From Lyophyllum atratum (taxonomy: Eukaryota > Basidiomycota > Agaricomycetes > Agaricales > Lyophyllaceae), in the NCBI GenBank assembly GCA_014905825.1, contig JACGCN010000035.1:62001-126000 (forward strand): 64,000 bases of DNA, given 5' to 3'. Positions within the stretch are counted from its first letter, which is position 1, and each line of letters starts with the position of its first letter. The position numbers were made by a program, and so were the translations under genes. The notes under the pieces are model-generated. The model was given only the letters and a program-made list of their open reading frames with translations, was not told the origin of the DNA and searched no databases. Below are positions 43,848 through 56,400 of the stretch, piece by piece.

Positions 43848-46427
43848 CTACCCGTGGAACTGGAAGCAATTGCTGCACATCCCCTTCGCCTGGAAAGGGT
43901 TCTGCTTGAAGTTGACGCACCCCCCATTCGTCGTGCCTGATGTCGACAACTCCGTTGCGCTCTCAAAGGGCGATCGATCGTAGCTGTCGCTGCTGGCCGA
44001 TGACGCTGGTGTCGGAACCCCCAGCTGTCCAGAAGATGACTGCGACTGGAGTCTATATGGGCGCTCAGGAATGGGTGGAGTTGGCCCAAGCGTGTTGGTA
44101 GCCCGCCGTGGCGGCGGGGGAGGCGGCGCCTTCTTAGTAGGCGTCGCTGTAGCAGAGGACGTCTCTCTTGTCGTCGCACGCCGAGGGAGCGACGGTGGCG
44201 GCAAGGTGTTCAGCGAGTGCAGGACCTTTCTCTCGGAGGTTGACCTGCTGACCGGTACTGAACGGAAATACTCATCATTCCCTGCATCAAAACCTTTATC
44301 AAAGTCACTATTGCGCGAGAATGGCTTGCCAGTGAGGAGCTTGTCATCTTCTTCTTCAACGAGGCTACTGGTGATGCTTGCAGCATCAGATGGGCCGCTG
44401 AAGAATGAGCTGGTGTGGTGTGCTGATAACGGTTGTTTCCCAAAATCAGGATCATCGTCCAGATCCGTGGACAGATAAGACTCGGAATCACCGTCATCCG
44501 GGACCCTCTGCCTGGATGCATCTGGCGAGAAAGGATAGCCGGCAGCCTTCTTACTCGAGTCTCCGGTGCGTCGCGGCTGTGATAGCTTGGGAGTCACAGG
44601 CTCCACATATGTGGTCGGGAACAGCCCCGTCTTCCCATTCAATTCACCCATCCACCAGCCATCCAGGACCTCGTTGATCACGACGATCTCGTCACCAGCA
44701 ATGAACGATAGCTCATCCGCTGACCCAGAAAAGCTGTGCCGGGCACGGACGAGCTTCCTCTCCTGCAAGGACGGCGGCTTCAGGATCTTGGCGGCGGGCT
44801 TAGGTGATGCCTCCTTCGACTTGTCTCGTGATAGCTTCCGCGTCAGCGAATGGAAACTACTCGACTTCTTCGACGGGCTCTGCCTGCCATCTTCGTCGGC
44901 TCCGCGCTCGGGCGGATCGTCATCGTGGAGGGTGGAGAACTTGTCCTTATCCTTGTTCTTCTTATTTCTGCCTGTGACGGTTTCCACTGCACTTGACGCC
45001 CAACCGGCAACGCTCAGCCTCTTCGAGATCTTCTCCTTGTCCTCCTTATCGCCAATAGTGGCGGCGCTATCCGCTCGCTTTCTTGAAGCGCGGGAGCTCG
45101 GCCGTGATGGAGGCTTGCTGGAGATAGAGTCTGACCTCTTGGATAGTCTACGACTCCTGGGTGGAGGCGAAACGGGCTCGTCGTCCGAGTCTGAGGGGTC
45201 TCTGACATTCGAGCGATTTGACGTCGACGTCCTTGACTGCACAGAGTTGGGCCGTGGAATCATGTGGGGAGGTACACCTGACCGGCGATGCGGAACCTGC
45301 ACGACGGATGACCTTGAGGAAGCAATGATTAGCATTTGCTAGATTTTGATATGGGTTGAGAAAACGTACTCCTCATACCAGTCTTCCTTGACATCCTTGA
45401 GGACGTTGAGGTATTGTTCGACGTAGCTGATCTCCAAATCAAGGAAACTCGTTAGTTCACGGAGCTGTACAACCTCTTTCTCCTGGATCCCATGCATCTG
45501 GGACTGAACCTCGTCCGAAGTCTCATCGCTAGACCAGGCAAAGAGTCAGGCAGAACATAGACAGACGATGTTTCAAAAACTGACTAGCGTTGCCTAGCCC
45601 TCTCCATTTCTTCCTCCGCTTCGTGTTTCTCCTTTTCCTTCTTTCCACCCTTTAGCTTCTCGAATTTAGCGACAGCGGCGTCGTAGCTTAATCTGTGCCA
45701 CTGATGAACGACGTTACTCCTCCAACCAGTAAAGGAACACCGACCTTCGACTGTCCAATTTCTTTCTCTGAGTGTCATACTCTTTGATCTCTTCCGTGAA
45801 TTTCTCCACAGATGCCAAGAATGTGTCCTTGAACGTTAAAGCATACGCCTCCTGAAGCGTGGCCGCCTTGCAATGTGCGCGCCCTAGCTTCACCAGCGAA
45901 GTCCCTATTCCTTGGTCAGGCCCACCTCACTTCAAATCCTCACGAGACTTACCAAACGCCGAATCGTCCCCGAACTCCTCTCCGTGGACCACCATGACAA
46001 TGCCGAGCATATCAATAGGGAGCAGCTTCTCCGCATCTTCAAACGCCTCATTCTTCTTCTTCTTGGACAGGGCGTGCTGGTACGCCTCAGAAGCTGCCAG
46101 CAGCCTACGCGACCAAATTAGCTCGGGTCACCGGAGCCGGGGTAGAACAACCACGAGTCAAGTAGGACACATACTTCGCAGCACCTTCTCGCCGCAGCTC
46201 AATGTCCTTCTCCAGGTCCTGGAACTCCTCTGAAAGCGTCGTCTTGTCCCGCGACGAGATGACTTCACCTGCCCACTATACGACCAAAAGTGGCCTGATC
46301 AGCATTGGTAGCGGTACCGAGCGCGACGTGGCGTACTTGTCGTAGTTTACCTAACTAGAAAGCGCAAAGTTAGCATTGGGTGATTTTCATGAAGAGTTAT
46401 TAGGGGGTTTACCTGTTTGCTGGCCAT
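43848..46427 (-). CDS. BAR-domain and SH3-domain membrane-remodelling adaptor
   Basis: Eight exons: 46427-46413, 46350-46318, 46275-46175, 46104-45953, 45910-45745, 45692-45585, 45528-45370, 45312-43848; about 732 aa. The first exon encodes only MASKQ. Residues 1-270 form a BAR domain rich in long amphipathic helices (EFQELEKDIELRREGAAKLL, AYALTFKDTFLASVEKF, LDLEISYVEQYLNVLKDV). Residues around 440-500 are an SH3 domain with ALYDY-like VRARHSFSGSADELSF, DGWWMGELNGKTGLFP and YVEP. A Pro-rich tail (PPPPPPRR) and Cys-containing end (GGCVNFKQNPFQAKGMC) follow. This matches fungal endophilin/amphiphysin-like adaptors acting at endocytic sites. Confidence 0.88.
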
Positions 46428-46776
46428 GGGGAGTAGGCAGCGACGGTTGTGGTACGCGTTAAAGTAGTTCTGTCGGATAGTGCCGACAAATGCAACTGTG
46501 ATCGGGGAGAGATCGAATCGGGCACGAGAATAGAACAACAGCTTGGCGGCGCTTATCGTTGCAGGGTTCGTTCGTATACGCAGCAGACCTGCAATTTTTT
46601 TTTAGGTCTTGACATCATGTGTCCTATACTGACCATAATACGGTGATCGGCGGACAAGGCGATGCAAACGGTGATGATCCTAAGACTTTTACATACGACG
46701 ATAAAATTAACGTGAACAAAAGTACAACAGTAAAATAAAATGACAGCAGAAAGAAGCGGCAACACGTATAAAGACC

Positions 46777-48439
46777 TCACTGCATACCCTTTGAAGCTAA
46801 GCGCATGCCTTCTTGGATAGCCACAGCCTGGAAGATATCATGAGAATTTATGACCGTGATGAAAAGACAATAGACTCACTTCTTCAACCCAAGGTAGCTG
46901 GAAGAATTCACTACGCTTGAGCTCCTCCTGCCGGACGGTCATACCTTCACTCGGGCCGCTACCGAGTACACTCTCTAGGTCACGCGACTGCGACTCCAGC
47001 CATGTTTGGATGAACTCGGCTGGGTCATTGGCGAAAGACTGCAGGAATGTCCGTTTCAGATGGGAGTTGTGCAACGATTGAGCAAGCAGAGCAATCTAAG
47101 GGCGGTCGATCAGTCATAGGAATGCCATAGAGCTACGGCACCCATACCTCTTCGTCCATCTTCCCTAATGTCTGAGCACTCTCCTTATTCTGGTTAACCA
47201 TGACAGTCATCCGACTCTTCAGCGAGGCATCCTCCATTTTGATCTCCACGTCCCATGCGGAAGGCCGTTCCGGAGGAGGGATTGAGGGGTTAATTGTGTA
47301 ATGTAAAACGATGGGGTCGGGAGCGGCAAGATATCGATTGACGACTTCCGGGAGTTTCTGGAACACGATGCTGTCGCCACCAAATACCTATTTGACAATG
47401 ATGCTATTGGTCAAAGGATGGTGTTGACGAAAACGAGATGCGTACAGGTCTCAGAGCGTCATCAGCGCGCACCATTCGTCGATCGGCCTTGTCTTGAAGG
47501 CCTTGTATTTTGATGTAGTTCCAGAGCGCCTGTATGACCCCAATCCGGCTCTCCTCTTTGATCCCCAGCACAGCACCTGAAATAGAGATAACGAATCAGT
47601 TGTTTGAAAGACTAGCTTGTAACCAAGATAACGCACCCAGTTCACCCAGGACCTTGAACTGTTCAGGGAAGTGATCCAGGTACATAACTACTCTGAGTTT
47701 TGTTGGTGCGTCGCCTGTGCGTCTGATGCTGAATCCGTCAAGTGATGGGTTATGGTGACCCGGGGCTCGTGGCCACTATAAGTCCGGTTAATAAAAGAGT
47801 CGAACGTTGGGTCAACATAAACCAACCTCGACTATGTTCCCTTCTGGATAAAGTGCGGGATCGCGGTCCAGCTCAATCACCATGCGTTTTATCATCGTTG
47901 AGAACTTGCGCTGCGGTGTCTTGTCTCGAGTTCGTTGATTGGGCAGCTTCCGAAATATTTCAGACGAGCGTTCAAACGGGTAGAGTAAAAGACGCACCTC
48001 CAACAACCGACCCTCGATCTTGAACGCCCAGGCAGGGATACCCTCTCCCGTTTCAAAGTTGGCGTTGAGATCTCCCCCCGTCTGCCACAGTTGTCCCGAG
48101 ACCGTGTGGCTTAGGAATAGCCGCAACGTCCGCGTCGTCTGGAAATACGTGTTTAACGCGTCTGATGTGCATTGCGTCCGCACGAGGACATACCGTTGGG
48201 TTCCTTGCCAGCGCGTCCTGTATCTCAACCTTCTTCCTCATCATCGTCCAGTCCAACTTCCGCTCCATCTCCAGTAGGTCTTGGTACATCCGTGAGTCCT
48301 GCGCAAACTCAGGGTTCTGTAGGATGACATTGGGGATGGCTTTGTCGGTAAGTTTGCGCTTCCTGGATAGCTAGAAGTGAGATATCATCGTCATAGACAT
48401 ATATTCAAGGACGTACTTGATAGCTTTGGGAGCGTCCAT
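46777..48439 (-). CDS. SNF12: SWI/SNF or RSC chromatin-remodelling subunit (SNF12/RSC6/SMARCD)
   Basis: Nine exons: 48439-48417, 48362-48194, 48138-47998, 47946-47827, 47775-47637, 47576-47446, 47387-47148, 47095-46880, 46827-46777; about 409 aa. Family landmarks: RMYQDLLEMERKLDWTMMRK at the N-terminus, TLRLFLSHTVSGQLWQ, IPAWAFKIEGRLLE, FSTMIKRMVIELDRDP, then the SWIB domain FKVLGELGAVLGIKEESRIG to LWNYIKIQGLQDKADRR, and the coiled C-terminal region. This subunit bridges the remodeller core and transcription factors. A fungus usually has one or two such genes, so Snf12 versus Rsc6 cannot be settled here. It is divergent from the PARP-finger gene over about 200 bp. Confidence 0.92.
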
Positions 48440-48643
48440 GGTGCAGCTCTAGCGTGCAGCCGTTTACAGTAATACTCAGTGGACGAGAAAGGGTTGTCAC
48501 GATGTGTCACATGATTGTCACAGTTAAGTGACTTCTTCAGCGGCTAACACATGGCTAACACCATGCTTTCCGTTACGAAAGCGAAATAATTGAAGTCCCA
48601 GCAAATATCATCTATTTTCTTCCCGAGAACCTTGCCTACAACT
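48440..48643. promoter_or_regulatory. 204-bp divergent promoter (SNF12 / PARP-finger gene)
   Basis: The two start codons (48439 minus, 48644 plus) are only about 200 bp apart, so both promoters share this stretch. Confidence 0.6.
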
Positions 48644-51600
48644 ATGCCTGAGGCCAAGACGAAAGTTCCGGCATATCGTGTGGAGTATGCCCCGACTAGG
48701 TGGGCAAAGTGTCATGGTGAGGAGCCTTCCTAGCTTAAACTTCGGACGAATGAAGGCGTTCGTGTCGAGCGTAGGTGGAATGGTCACTGACGCGATTTTT
48801 CACAGCTCCTCCGTGCGAAGGTTGGTATAGTGTAGCGCTCCAAGTTTGCATACCTTATTTGACGTGTTTGGAACAGGCCCTCGAATTAGAGTAGGAGATC
48901 TGCGTATCGGCTATACTGTCGGACATGGTGACACTGTGCGCTTGTAAGAATGTTGTATGACGTTCTCTGCCGTCCTGATATATCCTAATCACTTTGTTAC
49001 CAGTGTGTGGCGACATTGGCGATGCGTCGTCCCGGAGTTCATTCGGAGGGTGCAGACTGTCATCAATGCAACCTCGGAACTCGATGGTTACTCTGAGATT
49101 AATTCAGAGGACAGAAAGAGGCTAGATATGGCCTGGGAGAGCAGCCAGATCACGGAACCTGACGTTCAGGGAAACGCTATAGACAAAATGACAAAAGGAG
49201 AGAAAGAGAAGCGGAAAGTTAGGGGTCGGAGAATATACAAGGTCTGTTCGAAGCATTGAACGTCTATCAGTCTTATTCATTGCCATTCTCTCTTAACAGA
49301 AATCTAGAGCTACGATAGTCGAGTCGTCTAGCGGCGATGATGACAAACCATTGGGATCCACGGATGTATATCGCTCTACATTCACCATGAAACAACGATT
49401 TTCTTATTCTGACCTGTAGGACGATGGCGAAACGACAAGTGGTGGTGACGACGAGCTGCTGGAAACTCCTCGTAGCATGTATCCCACGAAGGTATACTGG
49501 TCTATTGTGTAGGGCAAGGCACGCAAGCACTCTCTTACCCTTATCTCCACAGAAAGCGGACGCTACGAAGGAAGAAGAAGTGGGTGACGAGGAGGAGCCC
49601 ATTCGCGAGGAGAAAACAGGGGTCTGTCTGTCGACGAGGGATCATCACTTTCACGCTCACCCGAATATGGTTTTTATAGGATGGCGACGAACAAACCCCA
49701 AAACCTGCACCCACATTTGAAAAACGCGTGCCCTACACATTAAAAGCATTGTTTAGTCCCCCGCGGCGTCGTACTATGAAAGGAAAGGGGCGAGCGAGAA
49801 CAGCCTCGAGGTCGTCCGAATCAAGTCAAGTATGAATCATATCTCGATATAAATACGATTCTCGCGATCACTAACACTCCTTTTTGCCTTTCGTTTCTGC
49901 AGGACACGAGCGATTCGAGCAGCGAAGAGGATTCCACAGACACGGACGACGATGTGGAGTCTACGGGAGCTAGCCAGGAGGGAACTTGGCAGAATAATTC
50001 TGTAGAAAGGGACGCGCGAGACAAGGCACGCGGGGAGGCACCACAAATGGAAGTTGGGGAGGAGCAGAAGGGGAAAGATAAGGAGCCACTTCGGCAGATG
50101 AAGGTAATTCACCATATTCTATCATTTTCATCCACTCAACAAATCCAAGTGGGCGATACGGAGAGGACAAGTAGCAGCCGCTGGTGGTTTGGCCGCGAGG
50201 CCTCGGCGCTATAGGGTATTGACTCTTGTCCGAATATAAGTAATGGACACTTACAGCGGCACTCCAGGTTCCGGACAATGATGACCGCCCTACAGCCTCA
50301 GAGGACAAAGAGGGATCTTCGGGAGGTAGTGAAGAGGACAGCGAAGGGGAACAGCCCAAGGATGCCTTGTTATCTTCTCCAACTCAGCGAGAACCTATTT
50401 CTCCTAAGCCCTCTCCCCCAATCTCAACTCCAGCGCGCCACCAGCCGCCAACAAGGCAGGAATTAGCTATGATGTCGATACCACAGCTCTCACAGCCCCT
50501 TCCAATCCTGGTTCCGAAGAGCTATGAACCGCCAGATGCAGCAGCGGATGGGGGATTGGCGGGAGGTAGCAAAGAGGATAGCGAGATGGGACGCAAGGCG
50601 CCGCAGGTAATTCTATGCATATCTAGTCACTTTCGTGAGCTAAACGCCAGCCTATCAGCCACTGTTCACGTTCCTTGCTGGACCCAGCGCACCCTCGCAC
50701 ATCTCCAATGCGCTCCTCCAGATGCACGCACCGGATGAGGTATGGGATCTGAACCTGCATAAAACCTGCATAAGGCTGGCGCTCACATGGCCCTCTGCTC
50801 CAGGAAATGGATGTTGACGAAGTACCTGCAACGGCACAGGCTAATGGAGAGACCGCAGGTACTACGGAACATCACATGGATCACCTGCCCTGGCCAGAAT
50901 CAACCGCAGATATATCTGCAAAACCACGCAGGAATTCAGACGTGGCCACCGCGAAAAAAAATCTACTGAGCGTTTCTCAGCCCGAAAAGATCAAACAGGC
51001 AAATGCGGGGCAACTCCAGAGGGATATGATTCTGAAGGAGGTCGTGTCCCACGCCCTCGCCTTCCATCCAGGTTTTAACGCTGAAATCATACGGCGCGTT
51101 GCTGAGGTGCAGGCTGAGCTCGATCAGGTTAAAGCGAATGGTGCAATACTGCTTGCTCGTTTGGGACTGGCAGAGAAGTACAACGCCGCGTTGATGGCTC
51201 AGCATGCTAAAAAGGAAACCAATGTTATGGAATCCGTAAACGGCACTAAGGAGGCCGTCGCGAAGTCAAAGGTAGCTTGTCCTCACCCCTTCCGCTGCAA
51301 TCACTTGACGAGATGTTTCTTCCGCTCAAAGCCGAAGCCCGTGAAATACGCCCTCAAAGCTTCAGCCTCTTCTCCTCGCCCGAAGCCCAAGGTAGCTTGT
51401 CCTCACCCCTTCCGCTGCATTCACTTAAACGAGACGTTTCTTCCGCTCAAAGCTCAAGCCGCTGAAAAACACCTTGGAGGCTCTACACTCTTCTCGCTCG
51501 GCTTTGACCAACCACAGGAATGACGTGCTGCAGGCCAAACGCGACAAGGATGAAGGAAAAGATGTGGCGTCCGCGGAAGATACCGAACAGACTGGCGAAA

Positions 51601-52065
51601 AGCGCAAAGTATGTCGTCTGTCGTCGCTTCTCGCCTCCAATCGCCTAACGAGATGTATCTCCCATGTCAAAGGCCAAAAGAACCTTGACCTACTACAGGA
51701 AGAAGGGGCCGGGGAATGTGATTCCTGAAGGAAGCAGCGAAGACGAAGATGGAGACGACGACGAAGACGACGATGAAGATGAGGGAGGAGACCGTGCGGT
51801 AGAGCCCAACGAAGATAAAGGTGGTAGAGCGAGACTTCCGGTAAGCAAGCCACCCACGCCTTTTTCACTTCCGCACTTAGCGAGATACTTCTTCCTGCAC
51901 TTTAAGATCATGGCGATGGGATATTCTTGCCGAAAATCGCGACCTGCTCGCAGGACTTGGGGCCGCTTGAGCACTGATTCGGGAATATCAAGCGTGCAAC
52001 CCGAACATGGCTTCAAGATGCGACTCCACCGTGCCCAGCTTACATCGACGCAGCCTCAGACGTGA
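48644..52065 (+). CDS. Acidic protein with N-terminal PARP-type zinc finger
   Basis: Sixteen exons: 48644-48716, 48806-48820, 48877-48943, 49004-49241, 49300-49365, 49420-49491, 49553-49621, 49680-49829, 49903-50103, 50268-50606, 50659-50739, 50804-51271, 51332-51391, 51453-51608, 51673-51840, 51907-52065; about 793 aa. Residues 8-75 form a PARP-type finger: YRVEYAPTRWAKCHAPPC, RVGDLRIG, WRHWRC (CCHC ligands). This fold senses DNA breaks in PARP1 and ligase III. The remainder is Ser/Asp/Glu-rich and disordered, with a coiled-coil-like stretch (FNAEIIRRVAEVQAELDQV) and an acidic run near the C-terminus. No catalytic domain is present. Probably a nuclear DNA-associated protein. Exon 2 is only 15 nt. 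Introns 12-15 are related to one another. Confidence 0.8.
51272..51511 (+). repeat. Tandem duplication of an intron-exon unit
   Basis: Introns 51272-51331 and 51392-51452 are nearly identical (both begin GTAGCTTGTCCTCACCCCTT and end TTCTTCCGCTCAAAG). The exons after them also align at the start (CCGAAGCCCGTGAAA against CTCAAGCCGCTGAAA). The unit is about 120 bp. Confidence 0.9.
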
Positions 52066-52410
52066 GTCCGCATTGGCTTCCCCCTTCCCCCCATCGCACT
52101 ACATGGAACCCTCTTACTTTCTTGCTCGATACCATACTGTATTTATTATATACCGAAGTCTCGGTATCCTCCTCGTGGGCTCACTTCGCGATCGTATGTA
52201 TATCACCTACTTGTAATGTCTCATACTCATAGCCTTATCTTAATCGACGAACTTTTATCACCATCACATTATCTTACTGGGATTGCCTGCTCACGCCTCG
52301 CCTCCTTCATCGACTCCCGCCGCGCCGCCTCAACCAACCTAAGGACCACCTCACGATGCCTCAAGTGTTCTCACCGGTTGTCTCGCATGTGCCTGGGTTT
52401 TGGAAGGTCG
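52066..52410. other. 3' flank of the PARP-finger gene
   Basis: No gene recognised; leads into the edge of the inverted module. Confidence 0.5.
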
Positions 52411-53414
52411 AACTAATCGTGGACTTGTGCGACAAGAGACTAAAAGAAAGGGATAGATTGTGTTCGATCCAGATAATCCCGATGCTATATCTATATGGTC
52501 GTTACAAAGGCAGGAGAATAATAAGATAAATAAGGTAAAAAAGTCCGAGGCAAGATCCAGCAGTATCCGTTTGTATCCAAGTCCATGTCCATGTCCGAAG
52601 CATCTAGAGAAAATTTATATGATAATTTATGTAACGAAACGGGTCCAGCAATATGTGTTCCATCCATTCGGTTCCGGTGCGAGAATCCATGCCAAGGGCG
52701 CTTATATCTTCTTTATGTTCAAACAGATCCAGCAAGCAGTCTCGAGTCTAAGCAAAGAATCCGACAGTCATGGGGCAGGTAGGGGTGAAAGGTCGACCGT
52801 CCACATCCATATCCAGATCTTGAGTCCCGAACGACGAATCCTGACCCCGTTCACACATCGAACTCGCGTCCGAGATGACATGGTACTAAGGGCCGCCAAC
52901 CGTTAGTCCGACCCTGTTCTCACAGCGACTTGCGTCCAAGTCACCGTGGTACTAAGGGTCGGCCGTCAAAGACGATATCCAGCCCCGGTTCGCCATCAAC
53001 TCGCGTCCGAGTCAATGGGTACTATGGGTGGGGATCGCGGACGGTTCTCGGAAGGATGTGGATTGAGTTGATGTCGATGGTCGGGTGGAAGAGGATGTGG
53101 TGGAAGGGGAATGAGGTCGGGATAGGGGTATATGTGTGAGGGCGCCCGCGCCGGGAGGACAGATTGAGGTGACGTCTATAGTTGTGGAAGAGGATGTGGT
53201 GGAAGGAGAATAAGGTTGGTGTAGGGGTATCCGAAGCGCACCTTCGCAAGCGTTGCGGAGGTCACCTTCGGTGGAATGGGAATGAGGTGGGATGTGGTGG
53301 AAGGGGAATGAGGTTGGGACGGGGGTCTATGTGGGTATATGCGTAAGGCGCCCGCGCCGGGAGAAACAGAATAGATGTCTATGCCCTGATGATTGTTGAT
53401 AACCGTCGACGAGC

Positions 53415-54840
53415 TCAATTCCCGGAGCACACCTCCGCAAGTGTTGCGGAGGTCACCTTCGGGGGTGAGCGGGGTCTGGGTTTGTTGTAGCGCCTGCCGG
53501 AGACTATGCGAGCGGGAGGGGAGCGGCGTAAGACTGAAGGGCTTGGCATCGATAGAGATCCCCCCGCAGAAGGCTTGTCGACCTACAGGAGAAGGAATCA
53601 GCGGGCTGAAGAGGTGATAAGAGAATGTAACGCACGATGATGACTCTTTCATCGGCCACAGGGTCCTCGACGATATCTACGCCGGCAAGGGGTACACCAT
53701 CCTTGACCTAGAGAAAAGACGATGAGCGAGGGACAAAGTAAGTGAAGGTGGAAGCATACAATAGGTCCTCTATCGACCACGGCGTTGCCGATATCAACAA
53801 CGGGGGGCCTCTCATCCTGACGTGGCACGATGTCAGTGAGAGGCAGGATGTGTCAAGTAAAGGAAGCGATTTACGGTGATGGCCTTGGTTTCGACATGGC
53901 CCACGACGGCCCAGAATGGGAAGCGCTTGCCGAAGGTGATGAAGGCAAGCTATGAAACGTCATGAGGTTGGGTGAGATGGAGAAGAGGAAGTAAAAGACG
54001 CACGATCACACCCGCCACGGTCCACCAGGAGTTAAGAGCGGCGGCGAAGAGTCCCGTGGTGAAGCTTACCACGTCGCGGAACTTGATATTGTCGTCGTCG
54101 ATCAGGGTAGGGGTCGCCGTTGGTCTGTTAGCGACACGCGCGGTGACAGTGGCATTGGCTGTTGCGGCTAGTGCGTCGATGGCAAAAATGGTGAGGTCGG
54201 TACTTGGACCGTCGAAGACCACAGCGACGGTAGTCTTTGGCGGGATAATGGCGACCATGGCGGTGGGCTGTACGGGTCGGTTGCTTATGCCGCAGATTGG
54301 CCCGGGAGGGATGAGGTGGTCCGTACCGTTGAAGGAACCAATGTTATAGAATGGTTCGCGACACGCATCGGAGGTTGCCGTAGTTTGAGGCTGGGCGATG
54401 TGAAGAACAGTCACGGGAAGGGAGGCGATGGGAATGGCTGAGGACGAGAGAAGAGCAGACACTGTTGCAGTTGGTGCGGATGATGTGGTCGAGGAATGGC
54501 GGGGAGGAGGGTGGAGGCTGACCGAGGAGTGAGGGACTGGGATGAGAGAGGTAGAGGTGACAGTAGAGGTTAATCTCTTCGAAGTGCCAGTCGCCGTGAG
54601 CGGACTGCACTTGCGAGAGAGAACAGCGCCTTCGTTGAGGAAGGAGACCGCCGCACAGCGGCGAGTCTCGTTCACTAGAAGCTCGGCCGCGGCTGCATTT
54701 GCAACGGCGTCGAGGGGAACCTGAGCGGGGTTGGGGATGAAGGGAGCAGCGACGGGCCGTGGGGCAACGATGGCACCCACAGGACCGACAGAGGGTAGGG
54801 CAGCGAGGGCTAATACGATGAGGAAGAGTGGGGCGACCAT
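53415..54840 (-). CDS. Lineage-specific secreted/membrane protein, family copy 2
   Basis: Five exons with the same phases as copy 1: 54840-54004, 53949-53875, 53816-53760, 53707-53636, 53582-53415; about 402 aa. The signal peptide is MVAPLFLIVLALAALPSVGP. Differences from copy 1 are scattered substitutions plus small in-frame indels; for example exon 3 starts DERPPVVDIGN where copy 1 has NNKPPVVDIGN. The short 3' exon is almost unchanged. Both copies look intact. An in-frame Met 24 nt upstream (54864) is less likely because copy 1 starts at the homologous inner ATG. Confidence 0.75.
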
Positions 54841-54879
54841 GATGGTTAACTGGAGAAAGACCATCGACCCAGTGGGCTC

Positions 54880-54887
54880 TATTTATA
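54880..54887 (-). promoter_or_regulatory. TATA box of family copy 2
   Basis: TATAAATA on the minus strand, about 40 bp upstream of the ATG, conserved with copy 1. Confidence 0.7.
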
Positions 54888-55320
54888 CAAAAAGCTTGTT
54901 GAATGGCTGACAAGCTGTCGCGTACGCGTCGCGTCGTGTGCATGTGACACGTTGCGGAGGCATCTTCCAGGTCCGCCGCCGACAGCGAGCAAGTAAAGCA
55001 TCGGAGCGTTGGAGATGGAGAAGGAGACGGGTGGTGGTATAGGTTCAGAAAGGTTACGCTTCGCATAGCGATATGTTCGGTGATGCGCCATCAATGATAC
55101 CTCCATCTGTGATCAAGGCACACACCTGAGGAAGTATTTGTTCTCGTCCCCTATGCCAAATAATCGCGGAGGCGTAAACTTTTCTGGTTCATACTTCCAA
55201 GTTCCCCAGGGCCTCTTCAATCTTGAACATCTACATCAACGTTTCTGCACTCATCCTCAATCTTTCTTTCACTCGGCCGCAGACCTACCGCAGGTTGCCT
55301 GAAATCAGCTGCACTGGCCC

Positions 55321-55839
55321 CACTGAGCTAAGCGTATACTCTGAATTCTGGAACACCGGAACTTCTTCAACGCACCAACCCCTTAAACTCGTCTCAAGTT
55401 ATATCATCGTCATTGCAAGCGCCTCACTGATCATACGTCTCTCTCATCCCACGGGTCGTTAAGCACGCACTGATCGATGAGCAGCCATCAAAAGGCTGCC
55501 AGAGGCAACCTTGAACTCTGCACGCAGACACCCAGACCAACATCACCGGAAAAGTGGAAGACAGAATTCCTGATTAGGACCAGTCACGTCTGCACATGCT
55601 TCATGCTTGCAGCAGCTTGGTCCGGAGGGTGCAGACTTCTCCGAACTTCTCGACTAGGCAGGCAAGAACCCTGCCATCTACATTCCGCGGCACTTCACAG
55701 TCAGAAGACCGCGGATGCGGTCTTTGTGTCATTCTTGAGATTCTTCTCTGGCCCCTTTCTTGATTTCACCATATATATAAGGAGCCAGAATCCCCGCTGA
55801 AAGAGCAGCGCGCCTTCGAGTTTGCCTCTCGCGACGATA
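55321..55839. other. Upstream region of the Kre9-like gene
   Basis: A weak open frame 55477-55800 has no recognisable feature. A TATA-like run lies at 55771-55780. Confidence 0.5.
55771..55780 (+). promoter_or_regulatory. TATA box of the Kre9/Knh1-like gene
   Basis: ATATATATAA, about 65 bp upstream of the ATG at 55840. Confidence 0.55.
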
Positions 55840-56400
55840 ATGCAGTTCACGATGTTACGAGCACTCGTCGCGGTTTTTCTGGTTTCCATCTTTGCTTTCA
55901 CCCATGCCGCTCCGTCGCGTCTACTCTCGTCCAGAGATGTATACGTACCACCCGTAACCTACCCACATACCGGAACAGTGTGGAAAGTCAGGCAGCGTCA
56001 AAATATCACCTGGTGCGTCGATCCACTCGATGCGGGTCCATATCGTACTGAGTAGAGATTAAGGGACACGTCGAACGCTCCTGTCAATATCACGAATCAG
56101 GTTGGAGTCATCTTGTTAAGAAAGGGAAATATAATGTCTCCTTGTGCGTTGACCAGATTCTTGATATCTCCCTCAGCTTTTATTTAAACCAATTCGCAGT
56201 CGTCTTGGCCAACGGTTTTTCGATTCTCCTCGGTAGGATCGAAGTGACAGTTCCCTCGGTAGTTGACGGCAACGATTATTCGGTCGTTTGTAAGTCCAAT
56301 GCTCACGAATCATAATGTTCCTCATTTCCTGAGCTGACACGGCGGTGTAGTGTTCGGCGACTCGGCAAGTTTTTCATCGACTTTCACGATCACGAGTTGA
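55840..56400 (+). CDS. Small secreted Kre9/Knh1-like protein
   Basis: Four exons: 55840-56012, 56064-56143, 56200-56289, 56351-56400; about 130 aa. The signal peptide is MQFTMLRALVAVFLVSIFAF followed by THAAP. The mature part follows the basidiomycete Kre9/Knh1-like pattern: TVWKVRQRQNITWDTSNAPV, VGVILLRKGN, LANGFSILLGRIEVTVPSV, YSVVLFGDSASFSSTFTI. In many relatives a Ser-rich GPI tail follows; here the protein stops after TITS, so it is a soluble secreted form. A role in cell-wall glucan organisation is known for Kre9/Knh1 but only inferred here. Confidence 0.85.

Larger units (their letters stand above)
52410..55320 (-). repeat. Duplicated 2.9-kb module, arm 2 (inverted)
   Basis: The reverse complement aligns with 25,660-28,560 from upstream of the promoter to the end of the 3' tail. 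The 24-kb segment between the arms holds the hydrolases and the housekeeping block. Confidence 0.9.

Noticed and set aside
44566..45342. 258-codon plus-strand open frame
   Set aside because: Antisense of the GC-rich last exon of the BAR-SH3 gene.
49622..49720. Read-through C-terminus of the PARP-finger protein at 49720
   Set aside because: A GT donor at 49622 and AG at 49679 restore a long frame that continues through nine further exons.
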